From contig NC_084940.1 in assembly GCF_958298935.1 (NCBI RefSeq), positions 8,772,001 to 8,836,000 on the forward strand: a stretch of 64,000 nucleotides of DNA, written 5' to 3'. Each line of letters begins with the position of its first letter. Positions within the stretch are counted from its first letter, which is position 1. The notes under the pieces were generated by a model. That model was not told the origin of the DNA, ran no database searches, and saw only the letters and a program-made list of their open reading frames with translations. A program made the translations under genes and the position numbers. Shown piece by piece: positions 54,841-64,000 of the stretch. This stretch comes from Phragmites australis (Eukaryota; Streptophyta; Magnoliopsida; Poales; Poaceae).

Positions 54841-57419
54841 CACTGCCAAAAAGGCAAAAACAGCATGGTCCACATTTCCCTGTAACAGAAGTGAAGCGTC
54901 TAGATTCTGGAGTGTTAGTGTATCTATACCATATGGCATTGTGTAATTCACGTGAAACTAATGAACAAAGTAATATACTATTTCCAACGGTGGTTAATAT
55001 TTAGAAGTGAACTTTCTACATTTACAATCCTTGTGCTGCTGCTGACCGCCAGTTGTGGTTTCATCGCTTTCGCGATCCGACTGAACAGGCAATTCTTCGT
55101 GCGCGGAGCGAGCGTTTATCGAATGTAATAGAGTGATCTGTGCTTTCTCTCCTTCTACCCCTTGAATCAAAATCCTGTATGATGAACCTACATACTTAAT
55201 ACAACGTTCAGGTCGGCGTCAAAGTCTGCCGTAGTTCCTCTAAAAGAACATTTACAATCCTTGGAATTTAGTACAAGTATTTCTTCTTTAGCATCACTGT
55301 AGCACACTTGATCTACTTAACCATTCCCCTGAGCAATCATATCATCACCAATTTACCTTTACAAACTATGTGATAGTTTAGTGGAAAATGTATCCTGAAG
55401 CATTTTTCTTTCAATGAATTATTCCAATTGATGACATAATTTAGTTCTCTGATGAGAGAATTTATGGTCAACTCTTCCAAACCTGACAAACAACAAACGA
55501 GAATTCCATAACACCAAAAATGTGCTGGATAATAATCGAGATAGAACTGAAGGATAACTACAACAAAGAGAAAATTTGGGCTCAATTTCTTTATTCATCG
55601 CCTAGTTACACAGCAAGATCTCGCTAAGCATGTGAGGAATAATGATATCAAAGCAAGAAAGTAATTGAAATGCAAAAAAATATCCAGGCTGAATATCGGT
55701 CGATTAGAATGGTCTGTTCTTCAGATAGAGAACACTTGCACATATTTCAAATTAATTCTACATTTCTCCTCTGTCTGCTCAAATTTAAATATATTCAATT
55801 ATGGCCCAGAGCTTTTACTTACAGAATCCACATAAGACTCTATTAAAACGCACGGAGTTGATTAACAATCTGAATTCAAAATTAGATTATCTTCAACTAA
55901 CTTTGCGCTATTGAGCTACGTGCACTGATCAACTCACACAAAAGTGGCGAAATGTTGGCAATTTACTTATACTTTAACATGCACGTTCACTCTATATCGC
56001 CATGTAAGGTAAACTTTCAACTGGCAGAAGAGGAAAACAGCAACAAAATTGGTAAGAAAATTGGTTTAACGGAAGCATTTTAGTTGCGCCATACTGCACT
56101 GATATCACTATGTTGTAAATTGAAACATGTTCTATGTTTTAGATTGGGCTAATCATTTCCATGTAATATCTCGATAGTCTCTTTCTGGTGTAATCTCCCT
56201 TTGTAACTCTGTTGCGTCTGCAACAACCTGTACTGTGATCTTGTTTATTTAACACAAATTCTTTAGGCAGGCTGAAAGGTTCGCCGTAGTTCCGTAAAAA
56301 AACCATGTTCTGACAAACAAGCATGGATATTGAAACTACAACATGTGACAATTAACTAATAGACTGATCGCAAAGAGAAAAAAAAGGCTAGAAAATAGGC
56401 GGCCTTAACAATCTCAAAATTTCACAAACATGCTATTACCGCACACACCACTGTCGACGAAAGCTGCAGTTGAGATTACCTTTGCTGCAAAGTAGGGTTG
56501 ACAGGAGCAGAATGAAGTAGGTTCGACTCGGAGAACACTTGCAGAATTCTAGATAGGAGCGGATGCAGAGACGACGAGCTAAGCGGGATTCTAGATGGAT
56601 AGGACGCCCACGATTCTTCCGTCCCACCTTCCCCCGCGCCATTTCTGCTCCCATCGTCGTCTTCGCCCTTCTCCGCAGCAAAATCACCTATCGAGGCTGG
56701 CGTTTGGTGGCGCTCGCGCGGCCGCCCGCGGAGGAGGAAGAAGCCGGGCGCCGGACGACGAGGGGTCGGGTTGACGTCGCGGCACGTTGATCGTTTCAGA
56801 TGCGCATTCAGCCCGCAGGCCGTTGAACCAACAGCAGGAAGGAGGCCCGAACCTTTTTTCATTTTTATATTTTTTAAATATATATCTGTATTGAAAAATT
56901 ACAAATCTAGACTCATGTCGCCTGTCCACTTCAAAAAATGTTGGTTCTACCCTACATAAAATTTCAGAATTTTTTATAACAATTTCAATAGTATTTTGAA
57001 TTTTGACAACTAGATGATAGCATCATCCACACTATAGATTTTTTATAACAATTTTGATAGTGCTTTTCGAATTTTAAGAGTATTAGAACATATTTTTTTA
57101 TTTTTAAACATATCGTTTTTCCAACCGACAACCTAAATATAGATCAGTAATTTTTTTAAACAGATACATATATTTGTAATTTTTATTATTTAAAAAATCG
57201 GAGTTTATTCTCCGTTTCACGCTGCATTAAGCTGTGTGCAGTATTATTGACATAGCAGTAACCACGTGCTTGATAAAACAATATTTGGCTAAAAAATCCC
57301 CAAATATTTACCTGACGGCTTCGACAGAAGAACGGTACAATGGAGAAGACAATCTATACATGGTAAGCAAGCAGTACATCCAATGCAAGAACTTCAGTAC
57401 CAGTGATAACGTCTTTACA
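54841..57419. other. no confirmed gene; possible exon at 56480-56862 (minus)
   Basis: Mostly AT-rich. A GC-rich patch at 56560-56830 contains a minus-strand frame with an acidic stretch (EKGEDDDGSRNGAGEGG), followed at about 56480 by an AAAGGTAATC donor-like site. It could be a first exon or 5' UTR of a leftward gene, but no further exons are recognisable. Confidence 0.35.
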
Positions 57420-58140
57420 AAAGTGGTTCCTGACTATTTTTCGAACCGGGGAAATCCCATTTCCATTAAGGATTTTAACAGAATTCACAGCAATATGATC
57501 TTACACCGACACAGGTGGCAGTGTAATAGGAGCATAGAACCATTACCTTGGATTCTCAAAAGCTAAGGGACGCTAAAGGACAAAACATAACCGAGACCAG
57601 ACAAAAGCTAAGGGCGCTACAAGTTTCTCAAAACCATCCTGCAAAGACCAAAAGATTCTCAAGAGAAATTTGGAAAGCAACCCGCAGTTCTTCAGTTTCC
57701 CTCTTCATCATCTTCCTGGTCAGCATCTAGTTGATCTTCCTCCGGTAATAGCATCAGACGACCAGCAAGGGGGGCTGATGGAGGTTGATGTTGAGCTAGC
57801 ACTTGATACATGGACTGCAGTAAGCTTTGTACGCCACGAATCAGCTCATCTCTTTGAGTAATGCTGCCCAGAGTCAATAAAGAGCAAGCATAAAAAATTA
57901 CATCACTATGATGCCGAATAAGTTTCTCTCAAAGCATGTTTTGTTTCTAGCTTTCCAAATAGCCTAGTAAACAACAGCAAGCCCCATCATGTGAATGCTT
58001 TTATCAAGCTTCACAAAAGAATCAATCCAAACATAATATTGATTAATAGAGCTGGGAATAATGTTAGCACCAATCCAAAGAGCAACCTACTTCAACACTA
58101 GAAAGGATGATCAACGGCCATCGGGCACTTCTGAATGTCT
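57420..58140 (-). mobile_element. LINE (L1-type) 3' fragment
   Basis: The minus strand gives AIWKARNKTCFERN near 57925-57965 and RDELIRGVQSLLQSMYQVL (57790-57850), wording typical of the end of plant LINE ORF2 (zinc-binding reverse transcriptase tail). At its 3' side the minus strand carries ATGGGATTTCCCCGGTTCGA (57435-57465), common at LINE tails in grasses. Several stops; 5' truncated. Confidence 0.6.
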
Positions 58141-60200
58141 GATTGTGGTTGATGATGCTAGAAGCTACTTGTCAGTTTCAGGCTTTTCAGTTCGCCTTTA
58201 GTTGTATCCTGCTGCTGTGTAACAGTCCTCTACTGTATGTGTTAACACTTAAGGTTGTGATCGGCTTGCTGGTTGCTTCTACTATCGGCAGCATTGAGCG
58301 GTGTGTTTCTCTTCTCCTCCATTTTGAGCTGGTTGTGAATGTGTTTTCTTGCTTCTATCAAGACACGTAAGCTTCACGCGTTCCCTACATCAGTTCTTCA
58401 AAGAGCAACTGCTTGGTTGGACCCAAAACTATACAAGCACAAACTGGTTCGGTCTTAGAATATTACTAGGAACTTTTGCTTGACAGTTTCACTATTAGAT
58501 GACACAATGAAAATTGAGTAGATGCATACTGAAATGATCTGACTTAGGAACTGTATAGTATGAAGATAGCAAGGACAAAATGATGTCACAGGTTCCTGTC
58601 AATTCTGTTTAATAACAAAAAATATTTGCAACAAGCAAAAAACACAAATGACTGCTTTGAATATGTAATTGATATATACCCGTTAGGCACAGCTCTATAT
58701 TTAAGATTTCTTGGAGCTAGTCAAACATAGCTCCAAAAAAATCTTTAGTCGAGTCATCTGATTTTTATTTTGAACTAAAAATAAAAATTTAAACTACTTT
58801 ATTTTCTCATACAAATTTCAGATCCAGTATAGATCTTGGAGCTGTGCCAAATAGACCGGCAACTAGTTTCTCTTGTGTGCCACATACCTGGCACTTGTAT
58901 GAGACACAGAAACCACCTTGACTGCAAGTAGTATGTTACTAGCAGAATCTGCAGCAAAGATAATTAAGGTGACCACCAGTACCAGGGTTCCTAGATTCAA
59001 AATTAAAATCGGTCAGTTCTAGCTAGAGTATCTGAGTGCACGATCTCAAAAGAATTTAGAGGCCAATGCTACTATATCAAGTTAAGCACACAGCTGAACT
59101 TGTCGAAGGAAAAGAAATTGGCTTATCCACCAGAGAAACTGAAACCAGCCAGTTACCAACATCCTGGTGGGTAGTCATAATTCCCAAAATACGAAAATGA
59201 AATCCCTGAGAACAAGATAGCATGGTTTCAAACCTAAATCATCAGTTCATGACAAGTCTCAGTATAGATTCATCACCACTTCAGAAATATTAAGCACATC
59301 GATTGTCCTAGGTTTTACTGTGAACAAACCTAGCTTCGGCCCATACTTAGATCAGTGGAAAGCTTCTCTCAGATAAAATAATATGATTTTCCTCATTTCT
59401 GTTATTAACTTTCAAAACAAAGCACACCGAGCTAGGCATGCAGTAGATGACAAAATTTGAAAAGCAAGGCGAGTAATAGCCTTACAGAATTGGAATAGCT
59501 CTCATATTGTATGCCAGGACAGATGGCTGTGTTGCAAGCACACCTGCGCTGAACTCTGCAGTAGTAGCTGGTTCGCTGAGATCACACTTTCATGAAATGA
59601 TGAACAAATTCAACAAGCTTTGTGTATACCAACTGATGCCGGAAACTTGGAGATATTTCATCCGCAACGTCAAACAGGTGAAAGAAGGCGCCTGACCAAA
59701 TGATATAAGATGAGAGATTGCTTACAAGACACATCTGATGCACTAAATGATGTATGCCTAATGCTCCCTATTACCCCAAACATTTCCTAGTTTTCAAGTA
59801 CTACCTTAACCACAAATTCATTATGGATGCTGCAGATGGAAAAACCCAGGATGCAATTAACAAGCAACATGTTCAAGTAATCAAATCAATCACGATACAA
59901 CATAATTCATTTGGCAGAACTTAGTCCTAAAAAAGATAGAATATATCTAAAGCTGCCAACTAGCCTGAGATAGAATTTATTTAAGGCTGCCGACTAACCT
60001 GAACAGGCATCAGCATGATCAGACCATTTACAATCAACTAACAGCAGAGAATGCGGGATAAGTTGACTTCTTTAGTGTGCTAGTGATTAGTTGCACTAAT
60101 AAGATAAATGTTTTTAACAATAACAACAATAATTTTAATTTACAATAATATTTATATGTTTAGCAGAAGGATAATTAATAGCCATTTGCAACCGAAAGAC
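58141..60200. other. no gene recognised
   Basis: AT-rich with short frames only. No domain, RNA gene or clear repeat is seen. Spliced non-coding transcripts cannot be excluded. Confidence 0.4.
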
Positions 60201-60385
60201 GTTCCATCAGGTCTGCTAGTTCTAGAAATGGGTCATACATGTATCATATACATTTTTTTTAAAAAAAAGGCTTAATTATTTGCCATTAATCTAGTCTTCA
60301 TTGGAGGTCCTTTTACATATGTACAATCTCTTGTATATCAGCCCCTTTAGGGCATATGGAATAGATGCGCTGCACATTTGTTACA

Positions 60386-60397
60386 TGGTAATAGAGC
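60386..60397 (+). promoter_or_regulatory. primer-binding site, variant initiator tRNA-Met
   Basis: TGGTAATAGAGC differs from the usual TGGTATCAGAGC at two positions, as expected for an old copy. Confidence 0.65.
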
Positions 60398-60904
60398 CAT
60401 CAAAATTTATTCTCGATCCACATCCACCGCCACCGTCCACCGGCTAGACGTCGTTGAGCCTCCACCGGCCGGCAACCACGTAGCTCCATCTCCCTTTCCC
60501 TTCCTGCCCTCCTTCTTTTCCATCTTCCTCTGTGCCATCTCGATTGCGCGCGCTACCATGCGATATCTCATGCATGCGCTTGCTTCATGCAAGCCGCTCG
60601 TCGCTCCAACCGTCTTTGACTCGGTCGTCATCGCCTCTGTCCTCGCCGCCACCGCCGCCACCGCCGCCACCGCATCGAGGACATCCCCGAGCTTCGTCCC
60701 AGCCGCCTACGCCATTGCCGCCCCGAGCTTTGGCTCCCCTGTTATGCCAGCTGATGCGTAGCCGCCTGCTACGCCGCCTGATCCAGCTTCCCCCCAGCCG
60801 GATTTGCCCCGCTGCCATCGGATTTGACCAAGCCTGGCCCCCGCCACTTTCTCGACCATTGCCTGCTAAGCGAGAGGTTGAAAGGGGCAAGAACAAGGAA
60901 GAGA

Positions 60905-62110
60905 CAAAACTTCTTCATGGTGTCCTACGGAAGTACGGGTGCCATTCCTGTTCCGCGGTGCCCGATCTTTTTCAATGGCATCAACTTGGGGGAGTTCGCG
61001 CTTCACATGGAGATCCACATGGGTGGTTAGTAGCTGTGGGGCTACCTTACTGGTGAGCGGGCATGTCCGCCTTATCCCGCTCTTCTAACTCCATCCACTT
61101 ACCCGCTAGATGCTAATGATGATGCCAGAGCTCCTCTGATTGATGCTTTCGAGGTCGAGATGGAGACTTATCGGTCAGATCTCGCTGTCTATGTGACATG
61201 GTTGAGTGAGGAGGCATGTGCCAAAGCAATCTTGTTTGCGAGCATGGAGGTCGATCTCTCGATGTCACTAGAGGGACTCAACACTACACAGCTAATGTGG
61301 GCTCACCTCTGCCGCAACTACGAGATTCACAACGAGGCATTGTACATTGTTGTTGTGACGGAAGCTCAGCCTCTTTCACAAGTAGACTCCAATGTGGAGG
61401 AGTTCCATCATCATATGTTAGCAGTTTGGCAGTGTCTGGACAGCTTGAGTGCAAAGTTTTGTACCATTGGCACTTGTAGGTGATGTGACCGCCACCAGAG
61501 TTAGAGGGAGGTTCTTCGTCTTCATGAATTCCAATCTGTCTTTGCCCTGAGCTTGAGACTATCAGATCGCAGCTGTTGACGCGACGCCTGTGCCTATCGC
61601 TTGATGAGGTGATGCCTGAGCTACGAGCTGAGGAGACACATCTTCAAGCAGGGGGGGTGTGAGCCTGGCTCACCAGTCCACCTTTGTCCTGGATGCTCGA
61701 GTCCTTTCTTTGGCTCTCACACCTCCTCAGGTGCCTCTGCCTCCTTCGACGCCATAGCCGTCCCCGATGGTGGTGGGGGGTGTCGTCTGCGACTACTGTG
61801 ACAAGCCAGGGCATTCTGCTCAAGAAGAAGATACCCAGAGCCCATGAGGTGGTTCTAGTCAGTTGGGCTCTCGTTTTGTGTCTGTCGCAGGGTAGGAGCT
61901 TTTTGCGTCGTTCCGCCGCCTCACCACTGCAGCTTCTACCTCAGCACTCAGGACTACTGCTTAGCCTTCCAGTTGTAGGACGGGGCACTCTCTCTACTTC
62001 CTCCTTTTATGTTTCTATTATCTCTCATGTTCCTAAACCCACAATGCACCTTTTGTCCACAGGTCAGATCACCGATCATAAATGTCGTATCATTCTTGAG
62101 GTTGACATTT
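60905..62110 (+). pseudogene. copia gag remnant
   Basis: The frame around 60945-61030 reads INLGEFALHMEIHMGG, then in a shifted position LWGYLTGERACPPYP. The main UBN2-type gag frame is 61160-61483 (YRSDLAVYVTWLSEEACAKA, ARLCRNYEIHNE-like, VWQCLDSLSAKF). A zinc knuckle CDYCDKPGHSAQ follows near 61790. Confidence 0.75.
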
Positions 62111-62469
62111 AGGATCTTCGTACTGGGCTTCTGGTGGGGACTGGTCCTAGGTGTCATGACTCTCAGCGCCTCTGGGAGCTTTATTGGCTATGCCTTCCTT
62201 TAGCCACTTCGGACAGCCAGTCATCCAGTTCTCCTGCCTCCTTGTCAGTCGCTTCCTCTACCACCACTTTTGCATAGTGGCATCATCATTTAGGCCATAT
62301 CTTTGGTTCTAGGCTTTCCACTTTGGTGGGTAGTGGTGTCTTAGGTCCTGTCTCTGGTGACACTATTCTTTATTGTATGGGTTGCAAGCTTGATAAATAG
62401 CTACAACTCTCTTATCCTTTTAGTGATTCTGTATTGCAAGCTTGGTAAACAGCTACAACTCCCTTATCA

Positions 62470-62880
62470 TTTTAGTGATTCTGTGTCTTCGCATCCCTTC
62501 GATCTTGTCCACTCTGATGTATGGCATGCTCCCTTCGTTTCAAAGGGGGTCACTCCTATTATCTAATCTTTATAGATGACTTCTCAAGATTTACCTGGAT
62601 TTACCTTATGTCTTCTCGTGGTCAGTTCATTTCCATTTACCAGTAGTTTGCCACTATGATTCACACTCAGTTTAACTCTTCCATATGAGCCTTTTGTGCC
62701 ACTCTGCTGGTGAGTACATTTCAGATGCACATTGTCATTATATAGCTGACTAGGGAACTCTTGCTCAATTTTCCTATCCTGGTGCCCATGCTCAGAACGG
62801 TGCTATTGAGCATAATCAACGTCACATTATTGAGATTACTCGTGTTCTACTAATCTCCTCTAATCTTTCACCTCATTTCT
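62470..62880 (+). pseudogene. copia integrase remnant
   Basis: [16 protein letters not shown] begins at about 62493 (the first catalytic Asp lies in HSDVW). In another frame [20 protein letters not shown] follows. The C-terminal half is short, and the sequence passes quickly to reverse transcriptase, so an internal deletion is likely. Confidence 0.75.
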
Positions 62881-62883
62881 AGG

Positions 62884-63370
62884 CTGAAACTGTCTCTACA
62901 GCTGTTGCCTCTGTTCGTCAGTGGTCCATCTCTCAACTAGACGTCAAGAATGCCTTTCTTAATGGCGAGCTGCGTGAGGAGGTCTACATGCAGCCACCTC
63001 TAGGGTAATCTATCCCTGATGGCATGTTGCTTTGTCTGCGTTGCTCCCTTTACAGCCTCAAGCAGGCTCATCAGGCCTAGTTTGAGTGTTTTTCTTCGGT
63101 TGTAACTGACACTGGCTTTCAGCCTAGTGACCATGACCCTGCTCTCTTTGTTCACACTTCCTCTCATGGTCGCACGTTTTTTTCTCTGTGTTGATGACAT
63201 GATTATCACCGGTGATGATTCTAAATTCACTGACTTTGTGAAGAAGTGCTGCAGTGACAAGTTCTTGATGTCTGACTTGGGTCCTCTTCGGTACTTCCTT
63301 GGGATCGAGTTCTCTGCCACACATGACGGCATCTATCTTTCCCAAGAGAAGTATATTTAGGATCTTCTTG
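62884..63370 (+). pseudogene. copia reverse transcriptase remnant
   Basis: [20 protein letters not shown] at 62932-62992 includes the first catalytic Asp. The box VDDMIITGDD at 63191-63220 keeps both aspartates, and LRYFLGIEFSATHDGIYLSQ follows. A stop ends the frame at 63358. Confidence 0.85.
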
Positions 63371-63739
63371 CTTGAGATGCTCTCACGATCATCGCACGGT
63401 TGATACACCCATGGAGCTTCATCTCCTCTCCATTGATGGTGAGCTTCTCATCAACCCCACTCGTTATCGTCATCGTGTTGGAGTCTTGTCTACCTTGAGA
63501 TCACTCATCTGGACATTTCTCATTCTATTCACATCCTCAGCCAGTTTGTATCTGCTCCCTCTCAGCTCCACTACACACACCTCCTCTGTGTTCCGCGATA
63601 TCTTCGTGGCACCATTTCTTGTCATCTTTTCTTTCCTTACTTCAGTTCCCTCCAGCTCCAGGCATATTCTAATGCGACTTGAGCTAGTGATCACTCTGAT
63701 CGTTGCTCTCTCTCTCTGCCTATTGTGTTTTCGTTGGAT

Positions 63740-64000
63740 CCTACCTAATTGCCTGGAAGACCAAGAAGCAGACAACAATTTCTCGTTCGAGTGCTGAGGC
63801 TGAGTTATAGGCTATGGCGATGTTGACATCTGAGATCACGTGGCTCTGGTGGCTCCTAGCGGATTTTGGTGTGTCGGTTACAACACGCACTCCTCTTTTG
63901 TCTGACAGCACTGGTGCGATCAATATTGCTCAAGACCTAGTGAAACATGCACTCACCAAGCATATCGGTGTTGATACTTCCTACATGAGATCACAGGTGC
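63740..64000 (+). pseudogene. copia RNase H remnant, cut by the window end
   Basis: [18 protein letters not shown] wording near 63785-63820 (one stop in place of a residue) is followed by TSEITWLWWLLADFGV and LSDSTGAINIAQDLVKHALT, the DNxxAI-region equivalent. The expected end lies beyond 64000. Confidence 0.8.

Larger units (their letters stand above)
60386..64000 (+). mobile_element. second Ty1/copia retrotransposon, degraded, cut by the window end
   Basis: Plus strand: an LTR end at 60385 (..TTGTTACA), a primer-binding site TGGTAATAGAGC (60386-60397, two changes from TGGTATCAGAGC), gag, integrase, reverse transcriptase and RNase H up to the window edge. All frames are interrupted. The left LTR boundary cannot be set; it lies somewhere after about 60200. 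Confidence 0.8.

Noticed and set aside
56476..56862. 128-codon minus-strand frame with acidic stretch
   Set aside because: Could be a first exon, but no further exons or family match were found, so it is only mentioned as a possibility.
1..64000. CRISPR arrays, bacterial operons, phage or integrated virus genes
   Set aside because: None is present. The repeats are eukaryotic transposons and the genes have spliceosomal introns.

Overview
The window is plant nuclear DNA, almost certainly from a grass. It has GC-rich first exons, GT..AG introns, Stowaway and hAT-like MITEs, and dense nested LTR retrotransposons of the types usual in Poaceae. I cannot name the species. Few host genes look intact; roughly half of the sequence is transposon-derived.

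Layout. 1-3.8 kb: the 5' LTR and gag end of a Ty3/gypsy element (minus strand) and a short unassigned block. 3.8-12.4 kb: an old, degraded Tat-like gypsy element (minus strand) with two LTRs. It carries an antisense reading frame between pol and the 3' LTR and a perfect 164-bp inverted duplication. 15.9-19.2 kb: an intact five-exon gene for DNA-3-methyladenine glycosylase I. 20.9-22.4 kb: a small family of secreted cysteine-rich peptides, with one intact gene, one truncated frameshifted copy, and one copy sharing only the signal-peptide end. 23.7-36.3 kb: an array of three RING-IBR-RING (RBR) E3 ligase copies on the minus strand. The first is a pseudogene; the other two have complete reading frames. 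A truncated gypsy element (27.6-31.9 kb, plus strand) separates the pseudogene from the second copy.

40.2-54.8 kb: a cinnamoyl-CoA reductase (CCR) pseudogene (plus strand). Its first intron is split by a 12-kb Sirevirus-like Ty1/copia element (minus strand). That element was itself invaded twice: by a gypsy solo LTR inside its 3' LTR and by a 1.4-kb non-autonomous CACTA element in its 3' spacer. 57.4-58.1 kb: a LINE 3' fragment. 60.4 kb to the window end: the 5' part of a second, degraded Ty1/copia element (plus strand).

How the genes relate. The window has no operons. The host genes are a base-excision repair enzyme, apoplastic peptides, ubiquitin ligases and a dead lignin-pathway gene, with no evident shared pathway. 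The recurring theme is local duplication (RBR array, peptide cluster, in-frame tandem duplications inside two RBR proteins) together with layered transposon insertion. The most unusual observations are the second RING1-like module and perfect 36-codon duplication in the third RBR gene, the inverted copy of the second RBR gene's 3' end just past its stop, the perfect inverted duplication inside an otherwise old gypsy element, and the eight-cysteine peptide family.
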